DNA of 11,691 nucleotides from Fidelibacterota bacterium (GTDB taxonomy: Bacteria > Fidelibacterota > Fidelibacteria > Fidelibacterales > Fidelibacteraceae): positions 1 to 11,691 of the forward strand of contig DAOVOB010000018.1 of assembly GCA_030629925.1 (NCBI GenBank). The letters are read 5' to 3'. Of the stretch, positions 6,429 to 11,691 are shown piece by piece (within the stretch, counting starts at the first letter, position 1; each line of letters starts with the position of its first letter). A program made the position numbers and the translations under genes. Under the pieces are notes generated by a model. That model was not told the DNA's origin. It saw nothing but the letters and a program-made list of their open reading frames with translations, and ran no database searches.

Positions 6429-6448
6429 TCCGCCAGCTGGCGGAGAAG
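6429..6448 (-). repeat. Dispersed palindromic repeat (copy near 6430)
   Basis: Contains the perfect 16-base palindrome TCCGCCAGCTGGCGGA (6429-6444). On the minus strand, 18 of these 20 bases match 11603-11622. Confidence 0.75.
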
Positions 6449-6763
6449 TTGGTAGCGTAGAATTGTCCTTTACCTGTCCTCCGAAGCTTCCAAAGCGTAG
6501 GGGGATCAATTATCAATTGATTAAGCCGAACTCTTTTGACGTATTGTTTTAAATTAAATTCGGACGAATAGCAATAAAATAGATATTTAGGGGATTGTGG
6601 TAAAATAATAATCTCTAAATTTTGTGCTTTTCATTTGGATTACTGATTCATGAACGATATATTTCTACATATTTTATATTTTATTCTTGCAACATTATAT
6701 ATTCATATATTTATGTTGTACTATGTTGATGTTTGCATTTGATAATCAGTCTCAAATTATCAA

Positions 6764-6767
6764 AGGA
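6764..6767 (+). promoter_or_regulatory. Ribosome-binding site deciding the start at 6775
   Basis: AGGA with seven bases to the ATG at 6775. The earlier in-frame codons (6733 and the ATG at 6769) are too far upstream or too close to it, and the signal peptide begins naturally at 6775. Confidence 0.6.
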
Positions 6768-6774
6768 AATGATC

Positions 6775-8004
6775 ATGAAAAAATATCACTTACTGTTCGT
6801 TATAATTTCAATTTTAATATTTTCTTTAGCCTTTGCTCAGGATAAATCACAAAAATCTGAAGATATTTTTAAGGGAAAGTGGTTCGGAAACGTTCAATAT
6901 GATGTAAAGCTTTTCGATAATAAGGGAAGAATAGCTTCACATCACACATCTTCGTTAAAAAACATTATTATTATTTCCGAAGAATTTGATGATGAAGATG
7001 CTCCATCTGTAGATATGTTAAAAAGTATCGGTATGGATGATCATACAGCAGAATGGATGTCTAAAATGAGAAATCATTTCGATGGTGATGCAGTATATAC
7101 GGGCATTAGTCGACATTATAGTAATAGAAAACTGTACACGACCTGGAAGTTAATAAATGGTACGGAAAATATAAAAATATCGGGACATTTTTTTAGTAAC
7201 AACAGAATTTGGATTTCCAGTGATAGTGATGTTGAAATATGGCTGGGAACATATTCTGACGAACTTTATGCTTTTTCACTTGGAGGAGCCGCTTGGGGCT
7301 CCCTTATTCTAGAGGGAATAGATTTCGAAGTCAAAAACAGTAAGCTATTAATAAATTATGAAGAAGTACCACTGGGTGGCGGGAAATATGATTATGTCAA
7401 AATCACGGGTGAATTTTGCAGAACTTATATAAAAAAGGATACTCTTGGAAAAACCGTTCATATAAACGAACCAATAAAAACCGACGAATTCACTCAAAGG
7501 GAAATTGTTATTCCGGCAGTACCTGAAATGCCTGATTCCCCTTATAAAATAGGTGACATAATTGTTGTCGGAAATACAGAATGTTTATTTACTTCAGAAA
7601 ATGAGTTAATGCTTAGTTCAGGAGAAGTGATTTCTTTTGTGGATAAAAACTGGTGGGAAAGTGTTGATCTTGATAAGGTAGTTTCCAATGAATATAAAAT
7701 ATCTGATATTGAAATGGTTGAACTGACTACGAAAGTGGAGAAATTGCGCGAAGAAGGACATAATTTTAAAGTTCAATCCCCAATAGCAGTCGCTGGGGTC
7801 CGTGGAACGAAATTCATAACGAAAGTAGAAAAAGATGGAGCAACCACTTTAACCGTCCTTGATGGTGAGGTGGAATTTTCAGATACAGAAAAGAGAAAAA
7901 CGGTATTGGTAAAGAAGAATCAAAAATCAACCATTAATCCCGGAGGCTTGCCTTCTGAACCGGTATCTATTGACCCTAAGTTAATCCCTAAATGGTGGGA
8001 ATAA
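6775..8004 (+). CDS. Secreted protein with C-terminal FecR-like domain
   Basis: A 409-residue exported protein. Residues 1-21 are a classic signal peptide (MKKYHLLF..., AFA-Q cleavage after residue 21). The middle 300 residues are rich in aromatic and charged residues and not recognised; they look beta-rich. Residues about 331-395 match the FecR-like pattern: a SPIAVAGVRGTKF segment, then alternating strands TTLTVLDGEVEFS and a final VLVKKNQKSTI. The protein ends in DPKLIPKWWE. In anti-sigma factors of the FecR type this domain is periplasmic and sits behind a transmembrane helix; here there is no second helix and no sigma factor nearby. It is therefore more likely a structural or ligand-sensing periplasmic or surface protein than a regulator. 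A lipoprotein gene follows 118 bases downstream. Confidence 0.85.
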   Translation: MKKYHLLFVIISILIFSLAFAQDKSQKSEDIFKGKWFGNVQYDVKLFDNKGRIASHHTSSLKNIIIISEEFDDEDAPSVDMLKSIGMDDHTAEWMSKMRNHFDGDAVYTGISRHYSNRKLYTTWKLINGTENIKISGHFFSNNRIWISSDSDVEIWLGTYSDELYAFSLGGAAWGSLILEGIDFEVKNSKLLINYEEVPLGGGKYDYVKITGEFCRTYIKKDTLGKTVHINEPIKTDEFTQREIVIPAVPEMPDSPYKIGDIIVVGNTECLFTSENELMLSSGEVISFVDKNWWESVDLDKVVSNEYKISDIEMVELTTKVEKLREEGHNFKVQSPIAVAGVRGTKFITKVEKDGATTLTVLDGEVEFSDTEKRKTVLVKKNQKSTINPGGLPSEPVSIDPKLIPKWWE

Positions 8005-8109
8005 ATTGTGATGCGGCAGCATCTATAATGATCATCCCCAACTTGCTTTATCCCGGGTGGAATAAAACAGCTGAGAATGATTGAAATAAACAAGATCTAA
8101 CTCCACCCC

Positions 8110-8117
8110 AAAGGAGG
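8110..8117 (+). promoter_or_regulatory. Strong Shine-Dalgarno of the small lipoprotein gene
   Basis: AAAGGAGG, the strongest ribosome-binding site in the window, five bases before the ATG at 8123. It suggests a highly translated product. Confidence 0.8.
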
Positions 8118-8122
8118 TTCTT

Positions 8123-8581
8123 ATGAAAACAAGAACCCTTACACTTTTAGCAGCAGTATTTGCTATTCTATTTCTATTTAGCTGCGCAGCAATGCCGGCA
8201 CTCCCTTCAGCTACCACTGTAGTAAAAAAAGCAGTAAAAAAAGCCTTTTTGGAACCCACAATGGAAGTTCTGGAAATTAAGTTGGAAAAGACAACTGATG
8301 AACTAACAGTAACCGGAATGGCTATCTACCATCCCGCTGATGTTGACGGCAAGGAATTCAATGATTATATGTGGGATGTTAAAGTTGAATTCTATGATGC
8401 CCAAGGGAAAAAACTGCCATACTCCATGAAGTCATTAGAGTACGGTGAGTATAATAAATCAGCGAATGTTCTTCCCAATGAACCCTTCCCTTTTATGGGT
8501 GAAATTGGATCTGCATATATGGGTGAAGATGTTTTCACAAAAGCTGTTTCTTGTAAACTTGTATACGTTAAAGCTTATTAA
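8123..8581 (+). CDS. Small lipoprotein of unknown function
   Basis: A 152-residue protein with a lipoprotein signal: a basic MKTR start, a hydrophobic core, and a lipobox ending LFSC, so Cys21 would be lipidated. The mature part has a short Ala/Lys-rich linker (VVKKAVKKAF) and then a domain of about 110 residues with alternating strand-like text such as DELTVTGMAIYHP and WDVKVEFYDAQGKKL. That pattern resembles small extracytoplasmic beta-sandwich domains of the FxLYD/LEA-14 kind, but this is a resemblance in style and not an identification. One further cysteine lies near the C-terminus (VSCKLVYVKAY). It may be co-transcribed with the FecR-domain protein upstream; it converges on the propeller gene, with a hairpin terminator between. 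Confidence 0.85.
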   Translation: MKTRTLTLLAAVFAILFLFSCAAMPALPSATTVVKKAVKKAFLEPTMEVLEIKLEKTTDELTVTGMAIYHPADVDGKEFNDYMWDVKVEFYDAQGKKLPYSMKSLEYGEYNKSANVLPNEPFPFMGEIGSAYMGEDVFTKAVSCKLVYVKAY

Positions 8582-8787
8582 CAGATTTTAGTATATTGGA
8601 TAGTCACAGACAAAACTGAGATATCAATAAATATGCTGCCCCATCGCTTTAAATGAACTAAGAATCATTACTTATAGAAATAAAATTTAACTATTTGTTG
8701 TCTACTTTTGGTGTATTATGCTGGATTATTCATTATTTATTTCTCCCATACTCCGTACTCCCACACCGCTTTTTTGGCACAAAAAGC

Positions 8788-8809
8788 AAAAACCGCCAAT
8801 GGCGGTTTT
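8788..8809 (-). terminator. Rho-independent terminator, probably bidirectional
   Basis: A nine-base perfect stem AAAACCGCC (8789-8797) / GGCGGTTTT (8801-8809) with a three-base loop. On the minus strand the stem is followed by five T in total, then GCTTTTTG; on the plus strand it ends in four T. It sits between convergent genes and could end both. On the minus strand it comes directly after the tRNA-end-like fragment, as in a tRNA transcription unit. Confidence 0.85.
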
Positions 8810-8810
8810 A

Positions 8811-8842
8811 ATGCGGGGACAACGAGAGCCGCACTGAACTCT
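8811..8842 (-). pseudogene. Degraded tRNA 3'-end-like fragment (A)
   Basis: On the minus strand the text GAGTTC...CTCTCGTTGTCCCCGCA resembles the T-arm and acceptor 3' strand of a tRNA with a GTCCCCG acceptor. Five or six extra bases interrupt the T-loop and one C of CCA is missing. There is no D-arm or anticodon arm upstream. The similar, cleaner fragment at 10098-10125 is what makes the call. Confidence 0.45.
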
Positions 8843-8898
8843 TTTGATTTTTAGGATTATGTTGGAGAAGAAGTGAACATTTGACCGATAAATAGGTA

Positions 8899-9945
8899 TT
8901 ATATTCCGAGTGCTAATGATTTTACATACACACCAAATTCCTCAAAGTCAATTACATCTTTAACTTTATTGGATCTCAAATCAATTACATAAATATCATG
9001 GTAATTTCCACTAACATAGGCTTTTGATCCAGTCTTGTTGATAACTATTCCTTCTGTCATTGTATATATTTTTCCGCTCGCATCGTTAACATTTATTGAT
9101 CCTACATTAGTAATTGTATTTGTTTCAAATATTTTAATTTCACCCGAACCAAGTATCTCCGGATTCAGGGGGATACCAGGATCTGTTAAATATAAATATT
9201 CACCATCGGGGCTCAATGCCAGTCTTCCTATATTATTCGGACTATTTGCGGGAATATATCCTACAATTGAATCACATAAAACATCAACAACAGGTCCATT
9301 AGAGAAATATAGATATCGCCCATCTTTTGAGATAATAAAATTAATAAGATAGGGATAAGCGGATGTGTATTTTTTTACAATTCGCTTTTCTTCATAATTA
9401 TATGAAAAAAATTGCAGATCATTTGACCACGTATAGAAAACTTTTTCGTTTGGATCAAAAGCTAATGTTTGAGGACCCAATCTGGTACTCCAAATATCAA
9501 GACTATCAATAAATGTTATTTCATCTGTTATTGTATCAATTATACCTACAGCTCTGATTGAGTCATGTGGTGTTGATGCAATAATAAAGGGTAAACCACT
9601 TGGAGAAATAAATACATCCGATTCTTTGTCAATAATTTTATTTGTATTTTTTGTATGCAAATCAACAGAATAAATGGCATGGGTACGATTTATTCCACCG
9701 TATATTGTACTAACATATAATTTTTCTCCACTTTTTGTCGCAGTAATACTATTTACATTTCTAAAACCAGTGAGTGTATCAACAATCGTATTGTTTTTTA
9801 AATCTATTATATATATTTCATCTGAGACCACATTACCCGCATAAAGATGTTTATAAGTTGAATAATTTATTTCTGGAAAAAAACAACATCCATATATCAT
9901 TAATGCAATAAATAAAGACAAAATCAATAAATACTTTTTTCTCAT
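8899..9945 (-). CDS. YVTN-type beta-propeller lipoprotein
   Basis: A 348-residue protein with a lipoprotein signal: MRKKY, a hydrophobic core, then IYGC, so Cys20 would be the lipidated residue. The mature part consists of repeated blades of the pattern LYxxN...IYIIDLxxNTIVDT and LALSPDGEYLYLTD, with clear copies near the start, the middle (SKDGRYLYFSNG) and the end (SKAYVSGNYHDIYVIDL). This is the style of surface beta-propellers, in which DGRYLYxSN lines recur per blade; roughly six or seven blades would fit. Such proteins are often ligand- or polymer-binding, but no substrate is indicated. I chose the ATG at 9945 (signal peptide, GAGA eight bases upstream) over an upstream in-frame start at 10035 that would put 30 polar residues before the signal. 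AT-rich, and flanked by tRNA-end-like fragments. Confidence 0.85.
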   Translation of the reverse strand: MRKKYLLILSLFIALMIYGCCFFPEINYSTYKHLYAGNVVSDEIYIIDLKNNTIVDTLTGFRNVNSITATKSGEKLYVSTIYGGINRTHAIYSVDLHTKNTNKIIDKESDVFISPSGLPFIIASTPHDSIRAVGIIDTITDEITFIDSLDIWSTRLGPQTLAFDPNEKVFYTWSNDLQFFSYNYEEKRIVKKYTSAYPYLINFIISKDGRYLYFSNGPVVDVLCDSIVGYIPANSPNNIGRLALSPDGEYLYLTDPGIPLNPEILGSGEIKIFETNTITNVGSINVNDASGKIYTMTEGIVINKTGSKAYVSGNYHDIYVIDLRSNKVKDVIDFEEFGVYVKSLALGI

Positions 9946-10055
9946 ATCAGTAGTCTCGTTAGTTGATATGAAACATACAAAATCCCATTTACTCATAAAA
10001 GAAATATCTTCATATGTAAGCAAATCCTCACACATGATAAAAATCCCTCATAATT

Positions 10056-10093
10056 AAAAAGCGGTCGTTGAACAAGTGTTCGGTACGACCGCT
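10056..10093 (-). terminator. Rho-independent terminator behind the tRNA-end-like fragment
   Basis: On the minus strand AGCGGTCGT (10093-10085) pairs with ACGACCGCT (10068-10060). An inner GAACA/TGTTC stem adds to the hairpin, and TTTTT plus AATT follows. It sits upstream of the propeller gene and would insulate it from transcription entering through the tRNA remnant. Confidence 0.85.
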
Positions 10094-10097
10094 GTTA

Positions 10098-10125
10098 TGG
10101 CGGGACTGACGAGACTCGAACTTGT
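10098..10125 (-). pseudogene. tRNA 3'-end fragment (B), tRNA-Asp-like
   Basis: The minus-strand text GTTCGAGTCTCGTCAGTCCC followed by GCCA has the exact form of a T-loop (TTCGAGT), T-stem 3' strand (CTCGT), acceptor 3' strand (CAGTCCC), discriminator G and CCA. The 5' T-stem strand ACAAG pairs with it at four of five positions. No matching acceptor 5' strand (GGGACTG), D-arm or anticodon arm is upstream, so this is only about the last 35 bases. The text is closest to tRNA-Asp of related bacteria as I recall it. A terminator follows directly. Confidence 0.6.
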
Positions 10126-10319
10126 TAGATTATCTAAGATATATTGCAGGTTTCACCCTCTCCTCATTGGTATTATGATGAATAGATATGGATTTACAGT
10201 CAATAATGCTGTCGTTAATAATAGTGACCACTATTTGTAGCGGGGTTTTATTTATTTTTAGAGTACCCGATCGGTTTTTAAGAGGAACGCTCATAATTCA
10301 TAACTTATATTTAAAAATT

Positions 10320-10335
10320 TGTGATGCTCATCACA
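10320..10335. promoter_or_regulatory. CRP-type operator dyad TGTGA-N6-TCACA
   Basis: TGTGA-TGCTCA-TCACA is a perfect match to the CRP-family half-sites with a six-base spacer. It lies 65-80 bases upstream of the ORF6N gene, a plausible activator or repressor position. Whether this organism has a CRP with this specificity is unknown. Confidence 0.4.
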
Positions 10336-10399
10336 GTCCGAAATTTGCACCTGATTTTCCGCATCAATCTTAATAAATTATATCAAAAAGTGTGATGTA

Positions 10400-11299
10400 A
10401 TGAATGAAATAAGTGGACAAAATGATATTTACCAGATGATCTATTTCCTGAAAGGACGATATGTCATGCTTGACCGAGATCTTGCAACTTTATACGATGT
10501 AGAAACACGGGTTTTGAATCAAGCTGTCAAACGTAATATTAATCGCTTTCCCTTGAATTACTGCTTTCAGATGAGTGAACCTGAATTTCTGGATTGGAAA
10601 TCACAATTTGTGATATCCAATTCTTCAAAAATGGGACTTAGAAAACGGCCATTTGCATTTACTGAGCAGGGCGTCGCAATGCTATCAACTGTTCTGCGTA
10701 GTGAACCTGCAGTGAAAATCAGCATACAAATCATGGATAGTTTTGTCAAAATGAGACATATTCTAAATAATAATTCAAATTTGATTAGTAAAATTGATCA
10801 ATTGGAACTCCGGCAAACAAGCAGTGAAAAAAAGATTGAAAGAATTTTAGACAAACTGCAAAAAGAACCTGATACAAACGCATATGGGGTTTTCTCAAAG
10901 GGACAAATATTTGATGCCTTACACTTTATTTCGGATCTGGTCAGATCAGCTGATAAATCAATAAAGATCATTGATAATTATATTGACGATAGAGTACTTA
11001 AAATTCTCACTAAACGTAAACAAAAAGTAAAAGCAGATATTTATTCAAAAGGAATTGACCAGAAACTAAAAAACGATATTGTAAAACACAATCAACAATA
11101 CCCCGTCATTTATTTACATTCCACAAGCAGTTTTCATGACAGATTTTTAATTCTAGATGATAAATTCATTTATCACATTGGAGCTTCAATTAAAGATTTG
11201 GGCACAAAGTGTTTCGCTTTTTCAAAAATGGATGACACATCATTAAAATTAGTTTTAAAAGAATTGAAAAAAACTTCCAATCAATACCCACTACCTTAA
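10400..11299 (+). CDS. ORF6N-domain protein with C-terminal PLD-like motif
   Basis: A 299-residue protein. Residues about 10-120 match the ORF6N DNA-binding domain known from phages and bacterial accessory islands: IYFLKGRYVMLDRDLATLY, NRFPLNYCFQMS, and RPFAFTEQGVAMLSTVLRS. A coiled-coil-like linker (about 125-156) follows. The C-terminal part (165-290) carries KSIKIIDNYID, then HDRFLILD (His246, Arg248, Asp253, the H-x-[KR]-x4-D spacing of phospholipase-D-superfamily sites), and then HIGASIKDLGTK. Only one such motif is visible, so an active enzyme would have to dimerise, or the domain is a degenerate binding fold. The ATG at 10400 has no strong ribosome-binding site. It is AT-rich and unlike the housekeeping block, suggesting an acquired gene. 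Possible roles are a regulator or a defence/toxin-type effector; I cannot say which. Confidence 0.9.
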   Translation: MNEISGQNDIYQMIYFLKGRYVMLDRDLATLYDVETRVLNQAVKRNINRFPLNYCFQMSEPEFLDWKSQFVISNSSKMGLRKRPFAFTEQGVAMLSTVLRSEPAVKISIQIMDSFVKMRHILNNNSNLISKIDQLELRQTSSEKKIERILDKLQKEPDTNAYGVFSKGQIFDALHFISDLVRSADKSIKIIDNYIDDRVLKILTKRKQKVKADIYSKGIDQKLKNDIVKHNQQYPVIYLHSTSSFHDRFLILDDKFIYHIGASIKDLGTKCFAFSKMDDTSLKLVLKELKKTSNQYPLP

Positions 11300-11415
11300 T
11301 AGATTTTTTCTAAATTATTAATTACAAAGCTCCCGACTATTCAGCAGACCTCCATTGTCGGTGTAGGGTGTAAAGGTATAGAGGTTTGGGGGAGGTTTTG
11401 AATATCGAACACCCT

Positions 11416-11446
11416 CCTTCGCCACCCCGAAGTTTCGGGGCGAAGG
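11416..11446. repeat. Compound GC-rich hairpin
   Basis: The inner stem CCCCGAA (11425-11431) / TTCGGGG (11434-11440) has a two-base gap, and the outer stem CCTTCG (11416-11421) / CGAAGG (11441-11446) has a three-base bulge. No T-tract follows, so it is a repeat hairpin and not a clear terminator. It is similar in plan to 4279-4294. Confidence 0.75.
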
Positions 11447-11602
11447 CCAAGCCGAACAAAGAACAATCGAACTTCGAAATTAATTGTCAATTGCCTGCCC
11501 TGCGCCGTGCCATGCCGAAGTTTTAGCGAAGGCTGGTAGTTTTAACGAAACAGGGTCCTTTTTCAATTATCAATTATTCCTCCCTCTCTCCCGTCTGCCG
11601 GC

Positions 11603-11622
11603 CTTCTCCATCAGCTGGCGGA
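11603..11622 (+). repeat. Dispersed palindromic repeat (copy near 11610)
   Basis: Matches the reverse complement of 6429-6448 at 18 of 20 bases, sharing CAGCTGGCGGA. The two changes break the palindrome on the left arm. Confidence 0.7.
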
Positions 11623-11691
11623 GGAGTATCTGTTCCGCTCCTACGGAGCTTATGATTCATATCAGACCGATCAACTACAAAGCTATCGTCC

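Larger units (their letters stand above)
6314..6774. other. Divergent intergenic region with repeat remnants, no gene
   Basis: No coding sequence is supported. Nearest the ATPase gene is a TTCAAC-type 8-base repeat on the minus strand (6362-6386). Then comes a repeat mosaic with the palindrome TCCGCCAGCTGGCGGA (6429-6444) and CCGAAGCTTCC-type text, ending about 6530. From about 6540 to 6760 it is very AT-rich and should hold the promoter of the plus-strand gene; I cannot assign its hexamers. A weak dyad CAACAT (6690-6695) / ATGTTG (6713-6718) with a 17-base spacer is also present. Confidence 0.6.
8582..8898. other. Convergent intergenic region with terminator and tRNA-end-like fragment
   Basis: No coding sequence. 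The first 200 bases are AT-rich and featureless to me. From about 8785 there is a hairpin terminator (8789-8809) and then, on the minus strand, a tRNA-3'-end-like fragment (8811-8842). Confidence 0.6.
9946..10399. other. Divergent intergenic region, tRNA-end islet border and CRP-type dyad
   Basis: No gene supported. On the minus strand it holds a tRNA-end-like fragment (10098-10125) and a terminator (10060-10093) just upstream of the propeller gene. Further right there is AT-rich DNA with a CRP-type dyad (10320-10335) ahead of the ORF6N gene. Confidence 0.6.
11300..11691. other. Terminal repeat mosaic, no gene
   Basis: No reading frame is supported to the window edge. It contains the hairpin at 11416-11446, TCAATT-rich AT blocks (around 11478 and 11556) that also appear near 6510, TAGCGAAGGCTGG-type text, and the CAGCTGGCGGA repeat (11603-11622). 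It looks like an accumulation zone for dispersed intergenic repeats. Confidence 0.6.

Noticed and set aside
6690..6718. CAACAT/ATGTTG dyad upstream of the secreted-protein gene as an operator
   Set aside because: Six-base arms with a 17-base AT-only spacer are weak evidence in such AT-rich DNA; kept only as a note in the intergenic entry.
8010..8023. GATGC-GGCA-GCATC hairpin after the FecR-domain gene as a terminator
   Set aside because: The stem is only five bases and no T-tract follows.
10098..10190. Complete tRNA gene on the minus strand
   Set aside because: Only the T-arm and acceptor 3' strand are recognisable; there is no pairing 5' acceptor strand, D-arm or anticodon arm upstream.
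10188..10373. 61-codon plus-strand reading frame with a hydrophobic start
   Set aside because: No ribosome-binding site, no recognisable domain, and it overlaps the CRP-type dyad and the promoter region of the ORF6N gene.

Overview
The window reads as a piece of a moderately AT-rich bacterial chromosome. The two-membrane cell plan (lipoproteins, a FecR-like secreted protein, a YVTN-type propeller lipoprotein) and the intergenic DNA crowded with short repeats would suit an uncultivated member of the Fibrobacterota-Chlorobiota-Bacteroidota group or its relatives, such as Cloacimonadota. This is a guess from style and not a placement. No rRNA gene or intact tRNA gene is present.

Layout. Positions 2-766 hold the end of an inositol-monophosphatase family gene on the plus strand. 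Positions 772-1574 look like a small element: two inverted CACAAAG-type arms with a 35-bp perfect outer repeat, enclosing one GxxExxY (PDDEXK-like) gene. The element fills the gap between two convergent genes. From 6313 down to 1577 a minus-strand housekeeping block runs in transcription order: two ECF-type ABC ATPases (stop and start codons abutting), a CDP-alcohol phosphatidyltransferase (PgsA-like), FtsY and RimO. The gaps pgsA-ftsY and ftsY-rimO are filled with palindromic and tandem repeats.

Positions 6775-8581 hold two exported plus-strand proteins: a 409-residue secreted protein with a FecR-like C-terminal domain and a 152-residue lipoprotein of unknown function. Positions 8785-10125 form a separate islet: a minus-strand beta-propeller lipoprotein gene with, on each side and in the same orientation, a fragment resembling the 3' end of a tRNA followed by a hairpin terminator. 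This resembles what tRNA-targeted integration or rearrangement leaves behind. Next comes a plus-strand ORF6N-domain protein with a C-terminal phospholipase-D-like motif, preceded by a CRP-type dyad. The last 390 bases are a mosaic of intergenic repeats, one of which also occurs near 6430.

How the genes work together. FtsY (membrane targeting of nascent proteins), RimO (ribosomal protein S12 modification) and PgsA (phospholipid synthesis) are core functions. The two ECF ATPases should energise a vitamin or metal importer, but the membrane partners EcfT and EcfS are not in the window. The most unusual parts are the GxxExxY inverted-repeat element, the tRNA-end-flanked islet and the ORF6N/PLD-like protein.
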